Shown one piece after another: positions 11,208-23,363 of a DNA stretch of 64,000 bases. This DNA is from Welwitschia mirabilis (taxonomy: Eukaryota; Gnetophyta; Gnetopsida; Welwitschiales), in NCBI GenBank assembly GCA_051453625.1, contig JBOZIK010000001.1, positions 110,258,121 through 110,322,120 of the forward strand. The letters run 5' to 3'. Position numbers and translations under genes: made by a program. The notes beneath the pieces are model-generated. The model made no database searches. It was not told the DNA's origin and saw only the letters and a list, made by a program, of their open reading frames with translations. The stretch's first letter is position 1. Every line of letters begins with the position of its first letter.

Positions 11208-12540
11208 TATTGACTTAATATTTGCCAATTTGATGTCAAACTAATGTTTTCTATTTATCAAAACATATTGTATCTTGCACAAAAATATTAGCCTTTATAA
11301 GTAAAAATCTAAAATAATTTATTATAATTTAAACCCAAACTTATCAATTTTTATATCCTCTAAGGGTTTGGGATAGACTGCATTTCAACCTTACACTAAA
11401 ATGAACTAAATTCAGAGGGGTTAACTAGATTTCTGAGGGGTTGACTAGATCTGAGTATTAAAATTTCACATATGATTATAAAGTAATTGATTGAATTCCT
11501 AAGGGGTTAACTGAACTTGAGCATCAAACTTTCACAGCCAATTATCAAGGGGTTGACTAGATTCTTGAGGGATTTACTATACCTAGAATGAAATATTTTT
11601 CACCCTTTACCAATAAGGGGTCGACTAGAAACATATGGGATTAACTAGACCTAGACCATAAAATAGTGTTATAATGTTTCCTAGACATGGGGTTGACTAC
11701 ATTGATATGTAAGTGACTTGACTTGTGGTTTACTAAACCGTAAGGGATTAGTCAGACGTGGAGCTATAAGAAACAAAGTTCAACAAAAAAAAATGAAGAT
11801 GACAAACTTTAGTAATGGCATCAAATGGGGCCAACCGGATGTTTTGAAAGGTCGATAAATCATGATAAAAAAAATATTTTTCTAGCTATTATGAACCCAT
11901 ATTTTATCTATTAGAAAGTCCTTCTACTTGTTAAAAATCCTAAACGATTGCTCCTATATATTTTTTAAGAGCCAAAATTACTATACCATGTTTTGAATCA
12001 TTGTGAAATCATTGTTGAACTCATTTTGTACTCTCGTTATCATTTTGTACTTGGTAAGTCATTTTCACTGCATGCTTATGGATTATACCATATTTTCAAA
12101 TAGTGTATTGATACCATTCTTAAGCTAGATCTCTAGTGAAAATTATGCATTACAAGACATAACTATTAATGCTTCGTATTCTTGCTAAAGGTTAAGACTG
12201 GGTCTTAGAAAAGTCTGATTGTAAATATTATAGGTGAACATAGAATACCTAGAAAGAGATTGACGATGATTTGAATTAGGCTTAGATAGAATTTGATCAT
12301 TGTAAGTGAAGTAGCAGATTTTTTAAACCACTATAAATCTTGTGTGCATCCTCATTAGTATTTTGTGCTTTTTGCTCTTTAATTTTTAGAATAGTTTTAG
12401 TTTTATTTGCATAAGTATTTTANNNNNNNNNNTAATGTTTATTTCATGTGAAGATATTTTTGTAAATTTATTTCATTATTTTTAAATCCTATTCATCCCT
12501 TTTCCTTTCCTTCATCACCCCCTCCCCTCTAACCCCCCTA
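11208..12540 (+). repeat. 3' LTR of copia element 1
   Basis: Homologous to 3302-4629 from the start block (CCAATTTGATGTCAAACTAA) through the motif array, the TATA box at 11954 and the ATTTCATGTGAAGATATTTT block. It has a 10-N gap at 12423-12432. The exact end is unclear; 12540 is set from the length of the 5' copy. Confidence 0.8.
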
Positions 12541-15500
12541 TAGTTACTACTTTTGTATTACCTCAGCCTTCTCTCTCATCTTCATAATAAATGGAATTCT
12601 ATATCTGTAAGTTAATAATAAAAATATATATACTAACCTACTAACATACTAACTAACTAACCCATTAATTAGTGAGTACATTTATTAAAAAACATCTATT
12701 ATTATCTAAAATGCATAATTATAAAAATAAAAACATTTCATTACTAAGCAAATATTACATTAAAATTAATCATCATCAGGTAATCACTAAAACATTTTGG
12801 AGTGTAATTCCATATTACCTAACGTGTGATTAAGAGAATTATTTTTTTCATTTTTTTGTTTATTGTCCATTTACTAAAGAGACATGGAATTAGGTTTATC
12901 TTATTCTTCCTTATGTTCCCATGAATTTTAACACCTTTTTTTAGTAGCCAATTGAAATTTAGCTGGAGCTTAGCTTTTTTAATAAAATCTCATTATACCA
13001 TGCATTCTTTATTCTACATAAAAGATAAGATGTGATTTACAAAAAAAAACCAAATTTTTCCAATTCCTTTTTCTTAGATTTTCAAGAAAAATGCATTATT
13101 TTATTATTTGTATTTTTTCATATTCATGTTTATGTAATGAATGAGAATTTCAAGTGGTATCTTTGATGTAATTAATTATACTTGAGTTTCATCCAAATTA
13201 TAGTTAATATAGTTCTTCCTTGACATTTTTCTTGTTCTTTTTCTTTTTTTGATTTCGTGTTTTTGTTCTTGTGCTTTTAATTTCATGTTTTTATAGTTTA
13301 GTTTTTTCATGTTATAGATTTGCGTTATTTGCTACTTTTTATATGTTAACATTGTAAATTTTATTCTTTCAAAAGTAATAAAATCATTTTTTAGAGTTCG
13401 ACATCCTCCCTCACCTTGATGAGTATATATGATTAGTGAACAATTAATATCTTAAGTAGTAAGTAAATGTGATAGATAAATAATTAATATATAATTGTAA
13501 CTAATGAAGATTAATGAAGTGCTTAGTAAATGGTATAAAAGTAATTATAATATACCTAACTAATATAAAACTCTTTATAAAAATATAATGGAAAAAGCAT
13601 ATGAAAATAGTTGAAAGTGATGTAAAAAAATGAAAAGATAATAATATATTAAAAATACATTAAAAAAGAAGAAAGAGTAACTAAAATTAGGACATATGAA
13701 AGTAACACAGTGGTAAGAAAAGATCTGATTAAAATAAATAACTAACTAGAAACATAAAATAAACTTAACATTATAATTTTGTAAAGATCCATAAGCAGAA
13801 GCAATTATATAGTTATAAGCAAAGTTGAAAGGAAGGGTAATTCTTAAGAGTGGAAAATCAAGGAATAATATCTAATAGATGGGTTATTTTATAAATATAC
13901 GTTAAATAATGCCTATTTTATTTAGTAAATATCCTTATTAAGTTATGAGAAATAATTTTTCTTATATTATATATAACATTATTATTAATTTAAATCTATT
14001 GTAAATGTTATTTGTAACTCTATTTGGTTTAAAATACACTGCACCATAATGTATTATTATACTTTTGGAGTTGAAATTATACATATTAATGTTGAATGCC
14101 CATAATAATAGATGAACAGATATTTCATTTCAAAACATGTATGTAAAAAGTCTTAAAATATTATTATTGCTATAAATGGCTAAATATCAACACCCATTAT
14201 TTTATTACTAAAAATCCTCTAGCTTTTTATTGCTAAAAATATAAACCATTTGTTATTTTAACATAGTCTAATTAGAGTCAACATACTCTCTTATAATATG
14301 TATGAATATACTAATGCCCTCTAATGCATCATAAAAAAAAATTCTAGGTGAAGTTTTATCCTCTTATTAATTGATTTTTATATTATCTTAAAATATTATT
14401 TTATGTCTTTTAATCTTATAATTATAGTTAAAAATATTATATAAAAGATTTTAGTCTATTCATATTTAGAATCTTATTATAAGTTTATGTCCATCATTAG
14501 CCTCCATGGTTACATTACTGGCAACAAGCTCCCACATATCACATAGAGTATGATTAGTAGACTTATTAATTCTAAGATGCTTTCATTCATAATTAAGGTA
14601 AACATACTTTTCATGATAAGAGAATGTCTTATTTTACCTAGTTGGCCTTTATGGTTGTGATAATGGAGTAGGATTTCACATGATACATAAAACATTATCA
14701 ATGTACATATGTAATGCGATTCTTACTATTAATGATGATTATATTATTTGTTGAGTGAAATATCTTTCTTTAATTATAGGTCCTTAACTCTAACATAAAT
14801 ACTAATAGTTATCTGTACTGCATATTTATTTATCATCTTACTATTTTCTATTTTCTAATAATATATTATTATGTTTATATTTATTCCTTAATATTAAAGT
14901 AATCCCTTTTTAGGGTTTGATGTGGTTATTATTTATCCCCACATAATAAGGTTAGAAATCTTTATGAGAGATACATGACCATGCTATTGTATAATAATGA
15001 CAACTATAGTTACTATGATGAAGTTATTTCTCATTGAGTATGAGATTGAATGATTTTCTATAATAATTATAATTCTTATGTTATAAAAATTAATAAAAAG
15101 AAATAATTTAAGGCTCTATTTATAAGTGTAATGTCAATTTGATTTTTATGCTTTTTTTTTTAAATGTAAGTTATTTTAGAATAATAGTTAACAATACTTA
15201 TTTGTATTTTTAATTATTAAAAAATAAAAATAAAAATGATAAGTATATAGTAGATTCTAGTAAGTGATGCAATGCATTTAAGTACATGGCACTACTTGAT
15301 TAGCCCCTTAGTTACTAAAGTATGTAGTACTATTCTTTAATAATCTTAGTATTTCTATAAGAGTTATAATTATATTCATTGAATGATTTTTCTATGAATC
15401 ATTTAATGCAAAAAAAATTTTAGTTATAAATACCTTAGAGAATTAAGCAGGTTTGGTATTATGTAGAAATATTATATCAAAGATTCTATAATAGTAACTA

Positions 15501-15747
15501 AAATGTATAAGTAATTCTTATTGTAAGTTGTAAACTTGTGAACTTTCAAGTCATGTGAAAAACATCATAGTGAGAATGTGAAACATCAATCCATTTACTA
15601 ATAGGTAACAAATAAATAATCATACACAATAAGCAAAAATTATTATAGATTTTATTTTAATAATGGATGCATGTAAATAGTTTTTAATCTAAGTCATGCA
15701 ATAATATAATCAAAACTTAAAATGTTTGAGGAACACATAAACTTGAT
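12541..15747. other. AT-rich region, nothing recognised
   Basis: Long AT-rich stretch with A and T runs and no frame longer than about 60 codons that looks coding on either strand. A short run of CTAA/CTAAC repeats lies at 12638-12662. I see no tRNA, LTR pair or transposon ends. Confidence 0.5.
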
Positions 15748-16140
15748 AAATGTGTAGGCTTGGTTTAGTAGTTTTAAGTAGTTTTAAGAAAGTCCTAAAT
15801 TCACTTAAACATGATAAAGTAGAAAATGACTTCTTGGTTATTTACATGACTTACGAAAAGGCTAATTTATGGTGGAGCATAGAAGGGATAAAGTTAGAAT
15901 ATGAGGAATCATATGAGAGGTACTACTTCATATTTGTAATTGATTAGATATTAACGAATTTAATAATTAAGAAAACTAAAAAAAGTATAATCAACTCAAG
16001 TATATATTTAATAGCTTCATTATAGAACATAAGATCAAATTCATACAACTCTTAAGATATGTTACTCATGAAAATTTGGATTAAGAGAGTAAATCTCAAC
16101 GTTTTGTAGAATATCTCTAGCAAAAATTGTAATAAGTGTT
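15748..16140 (+). pseudogene. gag: Ty3/gypsy chromovirus-type gag remnant
   Basis: An open stretch (15750-15947) contains EKANLWWSIEGIKLEYEESYERYYF. The Trp-Trp pair and the downstream pattern match the retrotransposon gag domain of Tekay/Del-type chromoviruses. About 100 bases on, in another frame, comes EHKIKFIQLLRYVTHEN and then SQRFVEYL, equivalent to the EY..KF..L.RYAPH..RF..GL part of that domain. No flanking LTR was found with confidence. Confidence 0.65.
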
Positions 16141-17127
16141 AAAAAGTAATATGAATTGTTATTATTATACTAAGAATATTAGCTATAATAGTAGAAAGAA
16201 ATAATGCTACTAAGATGTATTGGAATAGATGATAAGAGAATAAGACCTTTAAAATTTTAGTCAATAAAGGGAAATTATTATCCTATTATATAATACAATA
16301 GAAAATTAAAAGTTTATAAGAAAATAAGATAAAGTCAAGTAACAATAAATGATTAATATATAATTAAAATAGGAGTTAATCTAGATCCATAGTAAGTAAT
16401 GATCTTAACTAATACAAGAAAGCTAGTAAAAAAATAAGCCTTCAGTAAATGAAATATTAAGTCATATATTTTAAATAAGTAAGATGTCTCAAATATCAAT
16501 AATCACACTTAATATGAAATTATCTTGAATGGAAGAAAAGTATGAACGGAGGTTTAAATTAATAAATGTCTATACCATTACACATGTGAAATATTTAAGA
16601 AGTAATAAAAAATAAGTGATTTTATCATTAAAATAAGTTAGCTAAATGAAAGGATATTTGTAGTAATAAAAAAGTAGCTATACTTTTTAATAAAAGTAAA
16701 ATTAATTAGTTTATCTATTTCAGAATATTACTAAATGGAAAACTAAGTTGTATACTAATTAAAGGAATGAGCAAACTTACTAACACATCCTTAGCTAAAG
16801 TGACTTAAGAAGTATTAGAATGTAGAATAAACATAAGTGGGTGAGATTTTATCATATGTTTATTATTTACTAATTTAAGAAAGTATGATATAGTTATGAC
16901 AATAAATAGTACAATTATAGAGAAAGGATAGTAACACCTGAAATAAATAGTAAAATTATTATGATGAAAAAGTAGCCACAACCAAATCAATAAAGGATAA
17001 CTTAATTAAGGTAAAATAAATCAATAAAATAATGAATATAAGAAGTTAAGTATTAATATTATATCTTAGGTTTATAGATGTTAAATGTAAATAAACATCT
17101 TTAATTGATTATATGATTGCTAATGAA
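16141..17127 (+). other. Interval between gag and RT of chromovirus remnant
   Basis: The length (about 1 kb) is right for zinc knuckle and protease, but I cannot read either through the decay. No other feature is seen. Confidence 0.4.
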
Positions 17128-17330
17128 TATTAAGATGAATTTAGAAAAGAGTTACCAAAAATACCTGAAATAAATAGAAAAATAGAGTTCATAATAGAAT
17201 ATGTTCCTAGAACCATATCAATATCTAAAACTCCTTATAAGATGGTTTTGGTATAAATTAATTATTTAAAAGTACAAATTAATGAATATTAAAACATAGG
17301 CTACATATATTTTTAATACTTAATTATCCT
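17128..17330 (+). pseudogene. Chromovirus protease-RT junction remnant
   Basis: Readable as DEFRKELPKIPEINRKIEFI, then EYVPRTISISKTPYKMVLV and, after a stop, LKVQINEY..NIGYI. This is the conserved lead-in to gypsy reverse transcriptase (usual form F.ELPGLPP.R.IEF.I...PGT.PIS..PYRM.P.E). The catalytic palm is absent; sequence similarity fades after about 17330. Confidence 0.75.
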
Positions 17331-18563
17331 TATTTTATCATCTTAATATAAATATCCATTTTATTTGTCTATTAAATCATGTTAAGTACCTATTAAAACA
17401 TGCTTATTACATTATTTTAAAATTTCTTTTAAATAAATTATTAAATTTCCAAAACTATGAAGCCCATGTTTAACCATGTTAGGAAGTCTTAGGATTATGT
17501 CATGATGATCTTGTTCATTGAAATAATGATATATTAGAGCTAGAAACCAAACATTAGAGACAACTTATGTTGACTTATGGGCTATGATTATATGCAAAAT
17601 AGCCTACTAATATATTATATTAAAATAAACATTCATAATATCACTCTAATTTCATATATTATGGCTTTCAAATGAAAATATTATTTTATAATATCTGTAC
17701 TTAGATGGTGGTACAATCACATCTAATGATTACATAGGCCCATGTTTCACTTATGAAGAGGACATCTTAATTAGATCTAATCATCTTAACTTAATCTTAA
17801 ATCTCTTCTATACTTATACTTGCAAGACTCTATGGCTACTTATGTCCTCGTAAATAAGGAGAAATTCCTTATTACATGGAGCTAATGAGGAATTAATCTT
17901 ATACCTTTAATACATTATTATAACAATTAATGATATTCATTTGTAATAAGAGATTGACCTTTGCAAGTAACTTTTGCCTTATAGTGCTTTTTCTTATTAT
18001 TAATATTTTTATACATATTTCTATGTTTTATTTTTAAACTATTAATGCATTTTATATTTAATAATATATTTTATATATTATGGTAGTGGATCTTTAGAAC
18101 TAAAATTCACTATAGTTATCACATAATTATCATAATTGTTAAAATATATTTAGGACCATGATCATCTATAATATATGAAAGTAATCATATGCTAAATCTA
18201 ACATTCTTGTTACTCTATGTTATCATATGTTGGATCAAATTCTACTTTTATAGTATTTAGTTTAATCTTAAATATATTACTTTCACAATCTTCATTTAGA
18301 AATAACCATTATATAATTAGTATTATTTAAATGCTTCTTGTATAAGAATAATAGTCTTTTTACTTTTAATTTGGTCTTACTATACTATGATCATAACTTT
18401 ACCATATTTACTAAGAAGAATTTAATATTAAATTACTTTAGTTAGTATAACTTTTAATTTATTATTAGATTTTAATATATGCTCCTCTTAAATATTAACT
18501 CTATCATTTACATGTAAATGTAAGCATTGATAACTAGTCATATCCTTTTTAGTGTAATAGATG
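17331..18563. other. AT-rich region, nothing recognised
   Basis: No coding-like stretch, LTR or RNA gene seen. It separates the chromovirus remnant from element 2. Confidence 0.5.
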
Positions 18564-20014
18564 TGAAAATAGCGGATCAACCCTAGAGGAGGTGAATAGA
18601 TCATAAAACCTATGTTCATACCCTATACAGCCTATAAACAAAACAAGTAAATGTGCAAAACAAAGATGAAATATATTTAATAGTGTATAGGCACCACCCT
18701 TCAGTCCCTTAGACCTCCTATTCTTAGCTGGCATATATTTGTTTCCAAGATTGGTTTTCAGGCTCACCAAAAAACTATCCCAACATTAGAGTATTTTAAA
18801 TCTAACTCTCAGCCACAAAAGAAAGGAAGTAAGGAGTGTGCATAGATACATAGATTTACTCTCAATGGTGCAACAATATCTTCTTCATAAAAGATGCAAT
18901 AATAGTTTTAATCTGAAATCTAAACTTGCAGCTTGTTCAGATATAATGCTAGAAATGTGTATCAGTTCTTCTTTTTCTATTTTTTGATATGATAAAAATG
19001 TGCCTCCCTTTTGATTAGAAGGAAGCTTAAATAGTAAAGGTACATAAGGAAACCGTTTAATGGTAGTAAAGTAAACTACTATGCTTTTTGATGAACTATT
19101 AAAAATGTAATGGTTACATTGGTACTTCATAAATTTAACCTCGATACTATAGTCAGTCATCCTAACATCTAGACACCCTTTTTTTTTTTTTACCATTAGT
19201 CACCCTTATTTGCCATAGATTTCTCAGTACTGAACAGATGCACGTTCGATTACCTTTATAAAGGTATGCAGTCGACCTTTATTCAATTACCCTTACTTTA
19301 ATAACTCTATCGATCTTGTGAGGGTAGTTGCTAGGTAGTATACGGTTGCTCGTAATTATGTTATTCAGTCACCTTTACTTTTAGCAAACTTAGCATTTAC
19401 TAATTGTCATGCAGTTGCCCATCCATAACTTGTCAGTTGCTCAGTCTATAATTAGACTGAATTTAGCAGATTGTAATATAGTCACCCATGTCTTTTTCAA
19501 GGTTACTAGCATTTTTGAGTGGCCTGAATAAATATGCACGGTTGCCCATGATGGAATCGGTCTTTTTCCAAATTTATCAGCTCTGTCACCCAGTAGGTTG
19601 AACCCAGTCACTTGTGCTATAACTGGTCTTTTTCCTAATGTATCATCTTGGTCACCTGGTAGGTTGAACTCTATCTCCCATGTTGCAACTGGTCTTTTTC
19701 CTGATGTATCAACTCGGTTATCCAGTAGGTTGAACTCAGTCACCTATGCTATAATGATCTTTTTCTTCATGTATTAGTTTATTCACCTAGTAGGTTTAAG
19801 TCAGTTTCTTGTGCTATAAATAATCTTTTTCTTGATATATCAGTTTTTTCACTTAATGTAATATGTGCGGTTTCCCGAACCTGAAGTAGTTTCATAGTTC
19901 TTAACAGGTCGGTCGCTTGGATTTAAGACTCAGTCGCTTAGTGTTGGAAAATCTTTGCACAATTGACTAACTATAAAAATAATTAATTTAATCAATGATA
20001 ATGGATTCCGAACA
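18564..20014 (-). repeat. 3' LTR of copia element 2
   Basis: It aligns throughout with 28253-29751: AACAAGTAAATGTGCAAAAC near 18640, the CTTAAATAGTAAAGGTACA block near 19026, the minisatellite at 19559-19860, and the TTGACTAACTATAAA block near 19970. On the minus strand it starts TGTTCGGAATCC. CTATTTAAG near 19027-19035 (minus strand) is a possible TATA box. Minus-strand open frames inside it (18549-18770, 18885-19196) have no coding support. Confidence 0.85.
19559..19860 (-). repeat. 65-66 bp U3 minisatellite, about 4.5 copies
   Basis: On the plus strand, unit starts at 19559, 19625, 19691, 19756 and about 19822 share GGTCTTTTTCC, then TATCAGCTCGGTCACC and CAGTAGGTTGAACTC. Spacing is 66, 66, 65 and 66 bases. 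Because the first units are whole codons long, the minus strand has a 100-codon open frame (19441-19743) built of 22-residue repeats containing GKRPV; this is a by-product of the repeat, not evidence for a gene. The other LTR has the same array at 29295-29605. Confidence 0.8.
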
Positions 20015-20030
20015 AACTTTCCCTTTATCA
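20015..20030 (-). other. Polypurine tract of element 2
   Basis: GATAAAGGGAAAGTT on the minus strand, directly before the 3' LTR start. Confidence 0.7.
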
Positions 20031-20311
20031 TTAATTGAGGAAAAATAATAATTTGATATATCAGTTCTCCCCCTAACTCATTTAACTTTGTAATCGATTA
20101 AATTTATACAAGTTTTACAAAGAAAAAAAATCTAGTAAAGTTCAAAGAGATTTTTGTATAAAAAGACATCTTATATTACTTAAAAAGATTTAATTACATC
20201 ATAATAAGTGAATTTAATAAAAAGTAATAACATAATTATTCTCCCCCTTTTTAAAACTAAAAAATAAGAAAGAGATACAATAACTTAATCTAACTCAGAG
20301 AACATAGAAGA

Positions 20312-21284
20312 CTAAGCACCCTCACTTTGAGAGGTGTCAGCTACTAGAGTACTACTGGCGATGAGTGCTTCTTGGATGTGATGAGTCCATGAGTCAATAC
20401 AGTGTAAAACATGAAGGATCTCTGGAGTTTGAGAGGCCTTGATCTTAGGACTAGAAAAAGTAGCTGGTTCTTCAAAGATGTACATCTTCGATAAGGTAAC
20501 ATGATCAATAAGCCCCATGGGATTCTGAATCTCCTATCTAGCCAAGTAAGGAATGTCAAGATGATAATAAATTTTCATGATAAGGAAGGAATATGGAAAG
20601 GCACTCCTTTTGTGAGGTTAAAGCTCATTGGCCATGTGTTTAAGCATGATGCTAGGAGCATAAATATCTCTTATCTTATCTAATGCATAAAAAAGAAAGA
20701 TCCTATAGTTGGAGAGCTCATCTCTATGCCCAGTAACTAGCAAAAATTTGTAAGACATGATGAGGTGTAGAAGTAAAATATTAGAAGAAGCTAGGAAGCT
20801 TAGAGAATCTTCTTCCAAGTTACATGTGTGCCACAAATATGTTGGATGGAAACATCCTTTCCGTCAAAAGATTCATCCATGGGATAGTATTCACTCTAGT
20901 TCCCTCAAGTAACCTAGTGAGAGAAGCTATTAAATTAGTAGTAATATGCATCTCATAACTAAAAACTGATGTAATAAAAGTAGACTTAAAAGCATCAAAT
21001 CTAGCATTAGAATAAAATAGCCTAATTACTAGATGGTAGCAGATGCTAGATACATAGAGAAAATAATCCCAGTTGACCTCTTCTAGTAAAGTATGGATGT
21101 TCCTCAGGCTTAGAAATTATACTAACTTATAGATTCTTTCCAAAGCTATGGGACATATTTCAAAATGCTTCTCAAAATATGAAAGCTTCTTAGAACTCAT
21201 CCTTGAGAAAACATAATTGGGGGGTTTAATAGCTACTTCCTTTCTTCTCTTTCTAGATCTATCTCTTGGTTGCTGAGAAGCCAT
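20312..21284 (-). pseudogene. Env-like (post-pol) frame of element 2, fairly well preserved
   Basis: A likely start is Met at 21284 (MASQQPRDRSRKRRK, a basic N-terminus). The frame runs to 21117 where a stop interrupts it, continues open for about 90 codons (blocks LVIRLFYSNARFDAF and TRLLEGTRVNTIPW), shifts frame near 20840, and then runs with stops near 20618 and 20537 to a final stop at 20312. The total is about 320 codons. The FYSNA block matches the element 1 copy. Blocks of this kind occur in the plant 'putative transposon protein' domain annotated near SIRE-like elements; that match is from memory and should be checked. Two of the three stops and the shift are single-site events, so decay here is milder than in pol. 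Function unknown. Confidence 0.65.
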
Positions 21285-21419
21285 TTTAAGCCCAGATCTG
21301 AGATAAAAATCATGGGAAAAGTTGAATAGAAGTCCCACAGAAGATCAAAAAATAATAGAAGAAGAAAAGCAAATGAGAAAAGGAAAAAGGGTGAGCAGAT
21401 TTTAAAAATCCATGATGCA

Positions 21420-21810
21420 CCATCTTAAACATGGATGACTAATCGGTAAGGTTAGTCAACCCATGTAAAAATTTTAAAATTGGAAAAATAAGGTGATAGT
21501 AAATCCAAAATAAATAGGTGGTTAATCCTACAAGATGAGATTTTGTCAGTCAAAACTAAATCAAAGTTGGCTGACCTAATAATACATTGAGGTCAATCCA
21601 ATGTAACTAGAATTAGAGCTTGAAAAGGTTAACCTAAGATAAATTTGTGGTTAACCCAGAAACTAGAATATGTAACAAAAAATCTAGAACTAAACTGGTC
21701 GATCCAATGGTATGGTTAGTCAACCTAGTGAAAGAAAAGGTTTAATAGTATGAAAAACTGAAAAACAAGCAATTACTCCATTTTAAAAATTAGGTCGATC
21801 GAGGTTCAAA
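21420..21810 (-). promoter_or_regulatory. GTTGACC/GTTAACC motif array in pol-env spacer, element 2
   Basis: About ten motif variants in 390 bp, on the plus strand: AGTCAACCCA near 21453, GGTTAATCC near 21522, GCTGACC near 21573, GGTCAATCC near 21592, GGTTAACC near 21629 and 21650, GGTCGATCC near 21699, AGTCAACC near 21719, GGTCGATCG near 21803. The matching spacer of element 1 has a smaller cluster. This array lies just upstream of the env-like start, on its strand. Confidence 0.5.
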
Positions 21811-21939
21811 CTTATATTATAATAAAAGGTTTAAACCCCTCAACTGAACACTAATTATGTAGATAAAATTGGATTTAGCAAGTTCTTTTCAGACTTGATA
21901 TCTAGAAAGTAATGAATAGTTGTGAAATGATAAGATAAT

Positions 21940-22690
21940 ATAGGTTTTGTAAATATATCTACTAGTTGATCTTTAGTACACAAATATTCTAAAGTAATTA
22001 TTTTCTTTTCTACCAATTCTCAAATGAAATAATACTTAATATCAATGTACTTAGTGCAAGTATGTTGAACTAGGTTGTAAGTGATTTGAATAGCACTTGA
22101 GCTGTCACATAAAATTAGCACTTCTGTGATGTTTAAGCCATAATTCTTAAGGTCTCTTTCATTCACAAGATCTAAGTACAACATGCTCCAACAACTATAT
22201 ACTCAGCTTCAGCTATAGAGAGAGATATAGAGCATTATTTCCTACTATACCAGATTGTGAGATAATTTTCAAAAAAGAAACATCCACCACTCATGCTCTT
22301 ATGATCATCTTTGCATCTGATCTAATCCACATCGCTATAACATATTAAGCTTAAGGGAGTATTATTTGAAAACCATAAGCTAAATTCTAGAGTACCTTTT
22401 ACATAGTAAAGTATCCTCTTTGTAGCAGTAAGATGTGATTGCTATGGTTTGCTTTGATATCTGGCATATAAACTAATATTAAAAGCTATATCGGGGTAAC
22501 TAGCTATTAAACATAATAGACTTCCAATAATATTATGATATACCTTTTGATCCACATCCTTGCCATTTTCATCAAGAAATAGTTTATCGTTTGTGGCCAT
22601 TGGAGAGTCCTTACATTTTACATTCTCTATTTTAAATTCTTTTATTAAATCTAAGGAGTATTTTTTTTATTTATAAAAATACCATTTTCA
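21940..22690 (-). pseudogene. Copia RNase H remnant, element 2
   Basis: Readable in nearly one frame: YHNIIGSLLCLIASYPDI, HLTATKRILYYVKGT, LICYSDVD followed by a stop where Trp is expected, RCKDDHKSMSGGC, SIAEAEYIVVGACC, LCDSSSAIQI, QHTCTKYIDIKYYF and DQLVDIFTKP. All the usual landmarks of copia RNase H are present in order. This is the best preserved pol part in the window. Confidence 0.85.
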
Positions 22691-23360
22691 TGTTATCGAA
22701 TTTGTAGACCCAAAAACATATTTACTAGTCCAACCATGTTCATTTCAAACTCAGAACTCATTATACTTGCAAAATCATTTGACAAATTTACATTTTTGAC
22801 CCAAAAATAATATCATTCAGATAGATTTGAACCAAAATTAAATCATCATTCAAAACTTTTCTATATAAATTTCTATTAATGGAGCCTCTAGAAAAACTAT
22901 GTTGAAGTAAGAAAGAGGAAAGCTTTTCATACCAAGCTCTAGAAGCTTGTTTTAACTGATATAAGGCCTTGTTAAGTTTATACACATAATTAGGTTTATG
23001 ACAATTAGAGAAGCCTTGAGATTGCTTTATGTAAAGTTATTCATTAATATGTTTATTAAGAAAAGCACTCTTAACATCCATTTAAAAAACTTTTATTTTC
23101 TTATAGCAAGCAAAAGCTAGAAACATCCTTATTGATTCTAATTAAGCAACCGGTGCAAAATATTTCTTCACAATTTACTCCTTCTATTTGAGAGTACCCT
23201 TGAGCCACTAGTTTAGCTTTGTTCTTGGTAATCTTATTTTTTCATTTACTTTCTTTCTAAAAATCCACTTTGTGCCTATGACATTATTCCCAGTTTATTT
23301 TGGAATAAGTGATCATACCTGATTTCTAGAGAATTGTTCAATTTCTTCTTGCATTGCATT
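22691..23360 (-). pseudogene. Copia reverse transcriptase remnant, element 2
   Basis: It begins with MQEEIEQFSRNQV then TGA (the family has EVW here). An open stretch at 22788-22985 gives YKLNKALYQLKQASRAWYEKL and IYLNDIIFGS, which stands for YVDDIIFGS with the first catalytic Asp changed to Asn. The middle part with the first palm Asp is badly broken. Confidence 0.8.
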
Positions 23361-23363
23361 TAT

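Larger units (their letters stand above)
3302..12540 (+). mobile_element. SIRE-like Ty1/copia retrotransposon, element 1 (decayed, complete in outline)
   Basis: The order is 5' LTR, iMet primer site, gag with zinc knuckle, protease, integrase, RT, RNase H, spacer, env-like region, polypurine tract and 3' LTR, all on the plus strand. This order, the long LTRs (about 1.33 kb), the total of about 9.2 kb and an extra frame after pol fit the SIRE lineage. Every frame carries many stops and shifts, so it cannot move by itself. Across the first 80 or so bases the two LTRs differ at roughly one position in six by hand alignment, which points to an old insertion. Two 10-N gaps (5133-5142 and 12423-12432) interrupt it. 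Confidence 0.85.

Noticed and set aside
12638-12662. CTAA/CTAAC repeats, possible telomere-like sequence
   Set aside because: It is only about 25 bases, irregular, and not the plant telomere unit TTTAGGG.
17527-17545. GATATATTAGAGCTAGAAACC, reminiscent of an iMet primer site
   Set aside because: It has only partial agreement, no LTR end before it and no gag after it.
18885-19196. 103-codon minus-strand open frame
   Set aside because: It is inside the LTR of element 2, has no family resemblance and is not preserved in the partner LTR.
19441-19743. 100-codon minus-strand open frame with internal 22-residue repeats
   Set aside because: It lies in the LTR U3 minisatellite; the frame is open because the unit is 66 bases, and the matching stretch of the other LTR is not kept open.
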